The position numbers and the translations under genes are program-made. The notes below the pieces were generated by a model that worked only from the letters and a program-made list of their open reading frames with translations, ran no database searches and was not told where the DNA came from. From DATHBP01 sp035296085 (lineage in GTDB: Bacteria; Actinomycetota; Actinomycetes; Propionibacteriales; Nocardioidaceae): DNA of 23,377 nt. This document shows, piece after piece, positions 6,693 through 14,720 of the stretch (the first letter of the stretch is position 1; every line of letters starts with the position of its first letter). The stretch spans positions 1 through 23,377 of the forward strand of contig DATHBP010000079.1 in NCBI GenBank assembly GCA_035296085.1, written 5' to 3'.

Positions 6693-6935
6693 ATGGGCGC
6701 GTCGCCGTTCACCATGTACTCGACCCCTTGGTGCGGCTACTGCCACCGGCTGAAGTCCCAGCTGCAGCGGGCCGGCCTCGAGTTCGAGGAGGTCGACATC
6801 ACCGAGGAACCCGCGGCTGCCGCGATGGTCGAACGCGTCAACGGCGGCAACCAGACGGTCCCCACCCTGATCTTCGCCGACGGCTCAGCACTGACGAATC
6901 CATCGCTCGCGCAGGTGCAGTCTCAGCTCGGCTGA
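6693..6935 (+). CDS. mrx1: Mycoredoxin (glutaredoxin-like, Mrx1)
   Basis: An 80-residue thioredoxin-fold protein with the active site CGYC (Cys14/Cys17) after STPW, and the cis-proline motif TVPT. The family reduces mycothiol mixed disulfides in actinobacteria that use mycothiol in place of glutathione. The size and the position between uvrD2 and nudC match Rv3198A. The start ATG has an AGGAAGG box (about 6679-6685) upstream. Its 3' end overlaps the nudC 3' end by 13 nt in a tail-to-tail arrangement. No terminator separates them, so antisense interference between the two transcripts is possible. Confidence 0.95.
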   Translation: MGASPFTMYSTPWCGYCHRLKSQLQRAGLEFEEVDITEEPAAAAMVERVNGGNQTVPTLIFADGSALTNPSLAQVQSQLG

Positions 6936-7846
6936 GCAGAAGCGGCGGGTTCGGGGAGCTCGGCGCCGTACCAGCTCTCGATCAGCGCCCGCGCGATCGA
7001 CACCCGGCCGGACAGACCCAGAGCGCCGCTGGCCACCCCGGCACGGACTTCGTCGCGGGTGAACCATCGCGCCTCGCTGATCTCTGCACCGTCCACCTGG
7101 ATGTCCGTCGTGAGTGCGGTGGCGAGGTAGCCGAGCATCAAGCTGGACGGGAACGGCCACGGCTGGCTGCCGACGTAGCGCACGGCTCCCACCCGGACGC
7201 CGACCTCCTCGGCCACCTCGCGGACGACCGCCCGCTCAGGTGTCTCCCCAGGCTCGACGAAGCCGGCGAGCGTGGAGAACCGGCCCGGTAGCCAGGACGG
7301 CCCCCGACCCAGGAGGCAGCGGTCGGTGGCGTCCGTGACGAGCATGATCACGGCCGGATCGCTGCGCGGGAAGTGCAGAGCGGAGCAGCTCGGACAGCGC
7401 CGTGACTGGCCGGCCTGCGCGATCTCCGTGCGGGCGCCGCATCGGGCGCAGTGCGGGTGTCCGGCGTGCCAGGTGGCCAGCGCGACCGCATGCACGAGCA
7501 GTCCGGCGTCGCGGGCATCGAGCACCGGGCCGACCTCGCGGAGCCCGGCCGCGGTGCAAGCCACCGGCAACCGGGTCGGCAGCTCGCCCACCATGGCCGC
7601 GAAGTAGGCACAGCCGTCGACAACCCCGAGCAGCAGCCTCTCGACACCATCGGCGTGCTCCGGTGGGACGAGGACCAGCGCGTCGCGTGACTCGTTGACG
7701 AGGGTTCGCCCTTCGGCCACCAGCAGCACTCGAGTCGAGGGGTCTTGCCAGGCTTTCGCGAGCCACTCCTCGTCGCCGCGGACCGCTGCGGCTCGGTCGT
7801 GGCTGGCGCGGGCAAGGGGCAGCTCCCCGAGCTCGGCGCTGGTCAC
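6923..7846 (-). CDS. nudC: NudC, NAD(H) pyrophosphatase
   Basis: A 307-residue NudC-type NUDIX hydrolase. A four-Cys zinc site (Cys133, Cys136, Cys151, Cys154) is followed by the NUDIX box, from Gly195 through Glu201 to REVAEEVG at 209-216. The family-specific SQPWPFPSS motif follows at 227-235. These enzymes split NADH to NMNH and AMP, and E. coli NudC also removes NAD caps from RNA. The start is GTG at 7846 (VTSAEL). There is no ribosome site, but TACAGT lies 6 nt upstream, which fits a leaderless mRNA. The gene follows adnB by 27 nt, so it may also be read through from the adnAB operon. Mycobacterial nudC sits at the same place, and the potassium-channel gene I recall between it and adnB there is missing here. 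Confidence 0.93.
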   Translation of the reverse strand: MTSAELGELPLARASHDRAAAVRGDEEWLAKAWQDPSTRVLLVAEGRTLVNESRDALVLVPPEHADGVERLLLGVVDGCAYFAAMVGELPTRLPVACTAAGLREVGPVLDARDAGLLVHAVALATWHAGHPHCARCGARTEIAQAGQSRRCPSCSALHFPRSDPAVIMLVTDATDRCLLGRGPSWLPGRFSTLAGFVEPGETPERAVVREVAEEVGVRVGAVRYVGSQPWPFPSSLMLGYLATALTTDIQVDGAEISEARWFTRDEVRAGVASGALGLSGRVSIARALIESWYGAELPEPAASAQPS

Positions 7847-7852
7847 CAGCCG

Positions 7853-7858
7853 ACTGTA
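7853..7858 (-). promoter_or_regulatory. Candidate leaderless -10 element of nudC
   Basis: Minus-strand TACAGT (7858-7853), then 6 nt, then the GTG start of nudC. It fits the TAnnnT-N6-start pattern of leaderless actinobacterial genes. It would give nudC its own promoter in the gap after adnB. No clear -35 is visible. Confidence 0.45.
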
Positions 7859-7873
7859 CGGGCGGCGCCGGCG

Positions 7874-10800
7874 TCAGACTCCCGCCAGCATCCCCTCGAG
7901 CTCTAGCCGGCCGGGCAGGTGCGCCGGTCGGTCGACGACACCCGTGCGCACGTAGTAGAACGCCGCTGCAACCGACTCGAGCGGCACGCCGGCGAGCTCG
8001 GCCCACGCCAGGCGGTAGACAGCAAGCTGAAGTGGGTCTGCCGACGTGCGGTGGCTCGTCTTCCAGTCGAGCACCTCCCACCCGCCTTCGGTGCGGTAGA
8101 CCGCGTCGATCCGCCCACGAACTACCTGCCCCGCCAATACCAAGGAGAACGGTGCCTCGACGCGGTGCGGGCGCCGATCGCCATAGGGCCCGGCGCGAAA
8201 CGCGTCGGTCAGCATCCGCAGCTCCGCGTCGCCGGCGATGCCGACGTCTGCCGCGCCGGGGATCTCGTCGACCTCGAGCAGACGCTGCTGACCAGCATGG
8301 GTCTCGACCCACGTGTGAAACCGGGAGCCGATGCGGGCGGCCGGCGAGGGCTGGCGGGGCATGGGACGGGCCAGGTCGGCAGCGAGGTGCTGGGGGCCGG
8401 AGCGCAGCTGCAGGAGCCGAGTCGTCGACAAGGCCGTCGGCAGCGGCACCTCGGTGACGCCGTCGCCGTCTCGATGCAGACCGTCGACGAGCTGAGCCAG
8501 CTCGAGATCCCACTGGTTCACCAGAGAGCGCTCCGCGGGTGTGAGTGATGCATCGACCGGACTCCCGGCGACCGGTCGGTGGGCAGCCAGCGCAACAGTG
8601 TCGGCGCGTGCTCTCTCGACCAGCTCGGCGGCCGCGGCCAGGTCCTGCGCAGCGGATGGGTCGGGTGGCACCGGCCAGGCGAACTCCCGGGTCTGGTCCA
8701 GGGCGGGATTGCTGCCAGCAGCCGGCGCGTCCACCCAGCAGGCGAGCGCACGGCTGCCCCCAGGCAGCCCGGCCGCCAGCTGGCGCAGGTAGTCCGACGG
8801 CCCTCGAGGCCGCGTCTGGGTAGGTCCCCACCAGTGCCCGCTGGCGACCAGGAGCCGGCGCGCGCGGGTCAGTGCGACGTAGCCGAGTCGTCGCTCCTCG
8901 CGGAGTTCGCACTCGCGAGCTTGGGCCTGGAAGGCGTCGAGACCCGGACCCGACCAGGCAGGCACCGACGGCAGTGTCGCCGCGTCACCGCGGAGCGGCC
9001 CGGGTAGCTCCTTCGCCGCAGACACCCAGCGCGCCCGCCCGCGCCCACTCGGGAAGACCCCTTCGGCGAGCATGGGCAGGAACACGACGTCCCACTCGAG
9101 GCCCTTGGCTTTGTGCACCGTCAACAGCTTCACCGAGTCGGTTTCGCTCGGACTGGCCACCGCTAGGCCGTCGGCGTAGTCGTCCTCCGCGGCCAGGTAG
9201 GCCAGCAACCCGCCGAGCGATGCGTCGTTCCCCGTGCCGGCGAAGGACTGCACGGCCTCGACGAACGCGTCCAGGTTGTCGTCGCCGGACCGGCTCGAGT
9301 GGGCTGCGGCCAGACCCAGCTCGATGTCGAGACCGATGGAGGTGACGACGCGGCGTACGAGGTCGACGAGTGGCTCGTGGACGCAGCCGCGCAGCGCGCG
9401 CAGCTCAGCGCTCAGCTGCGCGAAGCGCTCACGCGCTTGCTCCGAATAGGCCAGCCCGCCCGGGCTCTCCACGGCATCGGTGAGGCAGGCCATCTCGACC
9501 GGGTCTGTGCCGGTCACCGCGTGCTGCAACCCAGCGCTGCCGTTGGTGCTCCCCCGCCCCGGCCGGTCGGCCAACGATCGTGCTCGCCGCCCGAGGAGCG
9601 CGAGGTCGCGCGGGCCGATGCGCCACCGCGGGCCGGTCAGCACGCGCAGCAGCGCCGCGTTGGCGTTGACGTCGTGCAGTACCTCCAGCACCGCGACGAC
9701 CTCGGTCACCTCCGGTGTTGCCAGCAGTCCGCCGAGCCCTACGACTTCCACCGGAATGCCCCGCGCGTCCAGCCCGCCGCGTAACGCGGCGGCGTCGGCG
9801 TTGTCGTGGGTGAGGATCCCGATGTCACACCAGCGCAGCCCGGGTGTCTCCGCGTGCACGCGAGCGACTTCGCCAGCGACCCAGGTGATCTCGTCGGCGT
9901 AGGTCTCGTGCAGCGCAACCTGGACACCGCTCGACGCTGCCGACGGCGGACAACGAAGCGGCTCGACGCCGGTATGCACGGCGTAGAGCGGTGCGGCATG
10001 GGCGTTGGCGGCATCGAGGATCACCGCCCCGCTGCGTCGGTTGACGCTCAGCGCGTAGCGGCGAGCCGGCTCCCCCGCGGCAGTCGGGAAGTGGTCGGGA
10101 AAGTCCTCGAGGTTGGCCACGGACGCTCCGCGCCAGCCGTAGATCGCCTGGCACGGGTCCCCTACGGCCATCACCGGGTGCCCGCGACCCGAGGCCGCTT
10201 CGGCGCCGGAGAACAGGCCGGAGAGCATCCGGCGCTGTGCGATCGAGGTGTCTTGGTACTCGTCGAGCAGGACCACCCGGAAGTGCTCCCGCTCGGCGGC
10301 ACCGGCGGCCGGGCAGAGCTCACCGATCCGAGCGCCGAGCGCCATCTGGTCGGCGAAGTCGACCACACCGCCTTCCGACTTGCGCCTGCGATAGGCCTCC
10401 ACCAGGCACAGCAGCTCGTCGCGCTTCTCGGTGGTCGTGCGTACTTGCACCAAACGTTTGGTCGGCGCGGGTGAGGGCAGCTGACTTCGCAGCCTGTCGT
10501 GGAAGGCGCGGAGGTCGGCTGCCTCGACGAGGTGCTCCGACATCTGCTCGTCCAGCGCAAGCACATCGGTTACCAAGGTCGGCAGATGGGTGGAGAGGTG
10601 CTGGTAGGGCCCGGAAGCGGCCCGCACGGTCTCCGTGGCCAGCTGGAAGCGGGAGGCGTCGGCGAGCAGCCGGAGGTCGGGCTCGATGCCGAGCCGGAGT
10701 GCGTGCTCGGTGACCAACCGGCCGGCGAACGCGTGGTAGGTGGAGATCGTGGGCTCACCGAGCTCCGAGGGCGAAGGGGCTAGACCGTACGGATGGCGTC

Positions 10801-11065
10801 CGGAGTTCAACGACGCCAGTGCCGCCCGCACCCGGGCTGCCAGCTCGGTGGCTGCCTTGTTGGTGAACGTCAGGCCGAGCACCTGCTCGGGACGGATCTG
10901 CCCGGTAGCGACCAGCCACACGACGCGGGCGGCCATCACGGTCGTCTTGCCGGACCCAGCACCGGCGACGACCACCGCCGGCTCCAGCGGCGCCGTGATC
11001 GCGCGCAGCTGCTGGTCGCTGAACGCGACGCCGAGCAACCGGCTGATGTCGACATCAGCGGTCAT
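7874..11065 (-). CDS. adnB: AdnB subunit of the AdnAB helicase-nuclease
   Basis: A 1063-residue fusion of a UvrD-type motor and a RecB-type nuclease. Walker A AGAGSGKTT lies at 34-42. LLDEYQDTS is motif II, GDPCQAIYGWRGAS motif III, VHKAKGLEWDVVF motif V and VALTRARRLL motif VI. The C-terminal nuclease has GRIDAVY and LDWKTS, then QLAVYRLAW, which is the PD-(D/E)XK core. AdnAB resects DNA double-strand breaks in mycobacteria, taking the role of RecBCD/AddAB. The start ATG at 11065 overlaps the adnA stop (ATGA), with GGGGGAGG 6 nt upstream, so the subunits are probably made by coupled translation. A longer in-frame start at 11113 would lie inside adnA and lacks such a site. Naming as B follows gene order and size relative to M. 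tuberculosis Rv3201c. Confidence 0.92.
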   Translation of the reverse strand: MTADVDISRLLGVAFSDQQLRAITAPLEPAVVVAGAGSGKTTVMAARVVWLVATGQIRPEQVLGLTFTNKAATELAARVRAALASLNSGRHPYGLAPSPSELGEPTISTYHAFAGRLVTEHALRLGIEPDLRLLADASRFQLATETVRAASGPYQHLSTHLPTLVTDVLALDEQMSEHLVEAADLRAFHDRLRSQLPSPAPTKRLVQVRTTTEKRDELLCLVEAYRRRKSEGGVVDFADQMALGARIGELCPAAGAAEREHFRVVLLDEYQDTSIAQRRMLSGLFSGAEAASGRGHPVMAVGDPCQAIYGWRGASVANLEDFPDHFPTAAGEPARRYALSVNRRSGAVILDAANAHAAPLYAVHTGVEPLRCPPSAASSGVQVALHETYADEITWVAGEVARVHAETPGLRWCDIGILTHDNADAAALRGGLDARGIPVEVVGLGGLLATPEVTEVVAVLEVLHDVNANAALLRVLTGPRWRIGPRDLALLGRRARSLADRPGRGSTNGSAGLQHAVTGTDPVEMACLTDAVESPGGLAYSEQARERFAQLSAELRALRGCVHEPLVDLVRRVVTSIGLDIELGLAAAHSSRSGDDNLDAFVEAVQSFAGTGNDASLGGLLAYLAAEDDYADGLAVASPSETDSVKLLTVHKAKGLEWDVVFLPMLAEGVFPSGRGRARWVSAAKELPGPLRGDAATLPSVPAWSGPGLDAFQAQARECELREERRLGYVALTRARRLLVASGHWWGPTQTRPRGPSDYLRQLAAGLPGGSRALACWVDAPAAGSNPALDQTREFAWPVPPDPSAAQDLAAAAELVERARADTVALAAHRPVAGSPVDASLTPAERSLVNQWDLELAQLVDGLHRDGDGVTEVPLPTALSTTRLLQLRSGPQHLAADLARPMPRQPSPAARIGSRFHTWVETHAGQQRLLEVDEIPGAADVGIAGDAELRMLTDAFRAGPYGDRRPHRVEAPFSLVLAGQVVRGRIDAVYRTEGGWEVLDWKTSHRTSADPLQLAVYRLAWAELAGVPLESVAAAFYYVRTGVVDRPAHLPGRLELEGMLAGV

Positions 11066-14000
11066 GGATGTCCTCCCCCGAGGTGCGGTGCGGGTGCGTG
11101 CTGGGCAGGGCACAGCGCGACGAAGTCGCAGGTGCGACAGCCGGGTGACGGCCGGGCCGGGAAGTGCTCCGCGCGGACGGTCGCTACGGCTTGCGCAAGC
11201 TGCAGCTCTGCTCGCGTACGGCCCTCCGCGTCAGCCGCGGCCGAGAGGGCGGCCTGGCGCTGCACCGTCGGCAAGCCGCTCCGGTCGTGACGCAGCGCTA
11301 CCAGCTCAGCGCCCGTCGGTCCCACTCCCGGTCCCGTGTAGTCAGCCACAGCACCGTTGGCGACCGCCAGCTGGTAGATGCCCAGCTGGGGATGCTCGCG
11401 AAGCTGGGTTGAGGGCGTCAGGCTCTTGCCGGTCTTCAGGTCGACGACGATGACTCCGCCGTCGTCGTCCAGCTCCACCCGGTCCATAGCACCGGTCAGC
11501 ACCGCACGGTCGGAGTCGACCGGCACCTCCACGCGGAACGCGACCTCGGTGCCGAGCAGACGCCGACCGGGCCGGCTCCCGTGCCAGGCTACGAAGCGGT
11601 CGAGTGCGGCGCGCAGCTCGAGCCGCTCGCGCTCCGCTATCCACGGTGCCTCGAACCGTAACCCCGCCCACACTCGCGCCGCCTTGCGGTCCATGGCCGC
11701 GGCCTCGGGTGGGCTCTCGCCTCGCCCGGCCTCGTCGGCCAGGGCGTGCACGATGCTGCCCAACCCGGCTGCAGAGGTGCTGGGTGTCTCACCCGCGGCC
11801 TCGCTGGCCAGGAACCAGCGCAGCGGGCAGCCGATGAGCCCCGCCACGGCGCTGCCGGACAGCTGCACCGGGGCCGCGGCGGGCCTGATCGGCTCGGGCG
11901 CCATGGTGGTCTGGCGCAGCCCCCACCAGGTCTTCGGGTCGGCATGCGGCGCCAGCGCCACCCCCGTTTCGTCCCGCTCGCCCGCCAGCGCGGCGAGCCG
12001 GTAGGCGGCGGCGCTGCGCAGCGCGGGCGAGCCGGCCGGATCGGTGCAGACACGCCGGAGCTCGGTGACCAACGCCGGCAGGGTGAGCGGTCGTGCCGGT
12101 CGGCGGGTCATCGCGTCGACCGGGACTCCGAGCTCGTACACGAAGCGCGACGGCTGGTCACCGTCGGGCTGCGGGGAGGCGACAGCGGTGACGACGAGGC
12201 GCTCCCGAGCACGGGTGACGGCGACGTAGAACAGCCGGCGTTCCTCGGCCAACAGCGCAGCACTCGAAGCCGGGCACGCCAGGCCGTCAGCGGAGAGCCG
12301 GTCGGCGTCGAGCAGCGTGCCGCGGCGCCGAAGGTCTGGCCAGCTGCCTTCCTGGACTCCGGCCACGACGACGAGCCTCCACTCCAGCCCCTTTGCGCGG
12401 TGGGCCGTGAGGAGACGCACAGCGTCCGGACGGGAGCGGTGCTCCGCCAGACCGTTGGCCGGGACGAGCTGACCGCTGACCTGCTCGAGAAAGTTGCGCA
12501 CTCCGCTGTGGCCGGACCGCTGCTCAGCCCGAGACGCGGTCTCGAACAACGCGCAGACGGCATCCAGGTCAGCGGCTGCCGCGCTCGGCGCCTGCCCTCG
12601 GCGATTCGACGCTGCCCGAAGGCGCCACGGCCAACCCGAGCCGGACCACAGCGTCCACAGCACGTCTTCGGCTGTTGCGCCGTCGGCGACCTGCGCTCTC
12701 CCGCGCGCCAGCAGCTGTGCCAGCCGGTGAGCGCGTCTGGCGCTGTAGCCGCGCTGTCTGGCGAGCACGCGTGGGTCGGCGAGCGCGGAGGCCACCAGCT
12801 CCCCCGATGACCGGAGGGGCTCCTCTGACTCCGCGCCGATCGCATCTCGCTCCGCGCGCCGTAGGTCTTTCGCGAGGCGCCGGACGTCGGCGGCGTCGAG
12901 GCCGCCGAGCGGGGAGCTCAGCAGCTCAGCCGCGACCTCGGGGGTGAGGAGGCGTGGATCTGCGCTCAGCCGTAGGGCGAGCAGCAGCACCCGCACAGCC
13001 GGTTGCTGACCCAGCGGGCTCTCGTCACTGGCCACCTCGACCGGGATGCCCACCGACTGCAGACCGCGTCGCAGGGCTGGAAGTGTCGTGACACCGTTGC
13101 GGACGAGCACCGCCATCTCCGACCACTCGATGCCGTGTTCGAGCCGGGCCCGGCGCAGCACATCGGCGATGTGAGCGCTCTGGGCACCCTCGGAGGGCGC
13201 CGTCCACGCCTGGACGACACCCGGGCCGTAGGGACAGCCCTCGCTGCGCAGGTCGCGGAACGCAGCGAAGTCGGTGGCGGTCAGGACGCCGGGCACGCCG
13301 AGCCCCGCAGCGACCCTGCGTGAGGCAGCGAGCAGCTCCGAACCGAACCGCCGCGTCACACGCAGCCCCGCTACGGGTGCCGGTGCACCCGCAGACGTAG
13401 GGAACTCGTCTGGAAACCGCAGCATGCCGCGCGCGTCGGCACCACGGAACGCATAGATGGACTGGTCGGGGTCGCCGACCGCAACCAGGTCGCGACCGCC
13501 CCCGGCGATCGCCTGGAGCAGCCGCACCTGTCCACGGTCGCTGTCTTGGTACTCGTCGACGAAGACCGCGGCGAACTGACCGCGCAGATCGGTGCGGACG
13601 TCCGGACGCTCGGCGAGCACGGCGGCGCGATGGATCAGCTCGCCGTAGTCGAGCACGCCTTCGGCGTCCAGGACGTCGAGGTACTCGTCGAAGAACGCGC
13701 CGACGGCCGCCCACTCCGCCCGCCCGGCCTCCGTCCCGGCTCGTACGACGTCGGCGGGCTCGAGACCGAGCTGGCGCGCTCGCGCCAGCACCAGCCGGAC
13801 CTCTTCGGCGAGCCCCCGCGTCCGCAGGGCGGCGCGCAGGCTCGGCGGCCACTGCACGCGACTCGAGTCTCGGCTGCCGCTGAGCAGCTCGCGGAGCGCG
13901 ACGTCCTGTTCGGCGGCCGAGAGCACCCGTAGCGGCGGGCTCAGATCGTCAGTCGACTCGTAGCGACGCAGGAGTGCGAAGCAGAAGGCGTGGAACGTCG

Positions 14001-14289
14001 AGCTGAGCGGCGTCGCGGTCGTGCGGCCGAGCCGGGCAGTGACGCGGTCACGCAGCTCCTCGGCCGCCTTGCGGCTGAACGTGAGCAGCAGCACCTGGTC
14101 GGGCTGCAGTCCGCGCCGCTCTATGCGCTCGACGACCGCCTCGACCAGCGTGGTGGTCTTGCCCGTTCCTGGCCCGGCGAGGACGAGCAGCGGCCCGCCG
14201 GCGAAGTCGACGACCGCTTGTTGGCTCTCGTCGAGCTCGGGCGCCGACTCGCGGTGTGCTCGGACGAGTCGGTAGCGGGTCGAGGACAT
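11062..14289 (-). CDS. adnA: AdnA subunit of the AdnAB helicase-nuclease
   Basis: A 1075-residue motor-nuclease, partner of AdnB. Walker A AGPGTGKTT lies at 38-46. VDEYQDSD is motif II, GDPDQSIYAFRGAD motif III, TAHRAKGLEWRLV motif V and VAVTRARERL motif VI. The nuclease core is AMDRVEL and VVDLKTGKS. Four cysteines, Cys821 (LIGCPLRW) and Cys1051, Cys1054, Cys1060 (CRTCDFVALC), have the spacing of the Fe-S cluster that staples AddB-type nuclease domains. The start ATG at 14289 has no nearby ribosome site, and a TCAAGT box 6 nt upstream suggests a leaderless message under a DNA-damage-type promoter. It heads an adnA-adnB(-nudC) unit and lies 42 nt after the alkyltransferase-like gene, so readthrough from moeZ is also possible. 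Confidence 0.93.
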   Translation of the reverse strand: MSSTRYRLVRAHRESAPELDESQQAVVDFAGGPLLVLAGPGTGKTTTLVEAVVERIERRGLQPDQVLLLTFSRKAAEELRDRVTARLGRTTATPLSSTFHAFCFALLRRYESTDDLSPPLRVLSAAEQDVALRELLSGSRDSSRVQWPPSLRAALRTRGLAEEVRLVLARARQLGLEPADVVRAGTEAGRAEWAAVGAFFDEYLDVLDAEGVLDYGELIHRAAVLAERPDVRTDLRGQFAAVFVDEYQDSDRGQVRLLQAIAGGGRDLVAVGDPDQSIYAFRGADARGMLRFPDEFPTSAGAPAPVAGLRVTRRFGSELLAASRRVAAGLGVPGVLTATDFAAFRDLRSEGCPYGPGVVQAWTAPSEGAQSAHIADVLRRARLEHGIEWSEMAVLVRNGVTTLPALRRGLQSVGIPVEVASDESPLGQQPAVRVLLLALRLSADPRLLTPEVAAELLSSPLGGLDAADVRRLAKDLRRAERDAIGAESEEPLRSSGELVASALADPRVLARQRGYSARRAHRLAQLLARGRAQVADGATAEDVLWTLWSGSGWPWRLRAASNRRGQAPSAAAADLDAVCALFETASRAEQRSGHSGVRNFLEQVSGQLVPANGLAEHRSRPDAVRLLTAHRAKGLEWRLVVVAGVQEGSWPDLRRRGTLLDADRLSADGLACPASSAALLAEERRLFYVAVTRARERLVVTAVASPQPDGDQPSRFVYELGVPVDAMTRRPARPLTLPALVTELRRVCTDPAGSPALRSAAAYRLAALAGERDETGVALAPHADPKTWWGLRQTTMAPEPIRPAAAPVQLSGSAVAGLIGCPLRWFLASEAAGETPSTSAAGLGSIVHALADEAGRGESPPEAAAMDRKAARVWAGLRFEAPWIAERERLELRAALDRFVAWHGSRPGRRLLGTEVAFRVEVPVDSDRAVLTGAMDRVELDDDGGVIVVDLKTGKSLTPSTQLREHPQLGIYQLAVANGAVADYTGPGVGPTGAELVALRHDRSGLPTVQRQAALSAAADAEGRTRAELQLAQAVATVRAEHFPARPSPGCRTCDFVALCPAQHAPAPHLGGGHP

Positions 14290-14295
14290 GGCAGC

Positions 14296-14318
14296 ACTTG
14301 ACCAGAGCCCTCCGACAG
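14296..14318 (-). promoter_or_regulatory. RecA-NDp/PafBC-like promoter candidate of adnA
   Basis: On the minus strand: CTGTCGGAG (14318-14310), 8 nt, TCAAGT (14301-14296), 6 nt, then ATG of adnA. The LexA-independent damage promoter of actinobacteria is TTGTCRGTG-N8-TAnnnT. This copy matches 7 of 9 bases in the upstream box, the exact 8-nt gap and two of the three fixed -10 bases. The fit is degenerate but well placed. Confidence 0.4.
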
Positions 14319-14331
14319 TCTGCGGCGCTGC

Positions 14332-14691
14332 TCACCAGTCGAGCCGCTGTCGGGCGGTCTTCGGTTCGGGCAGCGGCGGGGGCTCCTCGGGCCACCAGTG
14401 CGCCTCGGCCATGTCGACGCGCACAGTTGCATCGCGCGTACGGCACAGCGGTGTCGACTCCTGCCGCAGGAGCGACCCTGCCTCGCCTTCGTGGCCGGTC
14501 GGTGGCGACCCGTCGGAGCGGACGACGCGCCACCAGGGCACCGGGCCGCCGTACCGCGCGAGCACCCGCCCGACCTGTCGCGGCCCGCCGGCGCCGACCG
14601 CATCGGCTATGGCGCCGTAGCTCATCACCCGCCCGTGCGGGATCGACTCCACGATGCTGAGCACGCGCTCGACGTACTCGTCGGCGTCCAT
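14332..14691 (-). CDS. Alkyltransferase-like (ATL) DNA-binding protein
   Basis: A 119-residue protein with the winged-helix fold of O6-methylguanine-DNA methyltransferases: SIPHGRVMSYGAIA with the base-flipping Tyr25, then GGPRQVGRVLA. The active-site PCHRVV is replaced by PWWRVV (52-57), so the acceptor Cys is a Trp. That makes it an ATL protein, which binds O6-alkylguanine without repairing it and flags it for nucleotide excision repair. The start ATG at 14691 lies 29 nt after the moeZ stop with only a weak GGGCGG box about 15 nt upstream, so translation may rely on coupling or readthrough from moeZ. Rv3204, an MGMT-like gene, holds a similar place in M. tuberculosis. Confidence 0.88.
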   Translation of the reverse strand: MDADEYVERVLSIVESIPHGRVMSYGAIADAVGAGGPRQVGRVLARYGGPVPWWRVVRSDGSPPTGHEGEAGSLLRQESTPLCRTRDATVRVDMAEAHWWPEEPPPLPEPKTARQRLDW

Positions 14692-14720
14692 CGCGACAGA
14701 CTGCCGCCCGGTGCCGCGGG

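Noticed and set aside
5335..6753. Long open frame antisense to uvrD2 (about 470 codons)
   Set aside because: It mirrors the codon-position GC bias of uvrD2, has no family motif, and its reading conflicts with a clear helicase gene. Similar long frames opposite moeZ (14781-16034), nudC/adnB (7236-8912) and adnA are shadows too.
7874..14289. Pair of large helicase-nucleases as a phage-defence island
   Set aside because: Motifs, gene order and the ATGA-coupled arrangement match the chromosomal adnA-adnB repair locus. No restriction, toxin or mobile genes are nearby.
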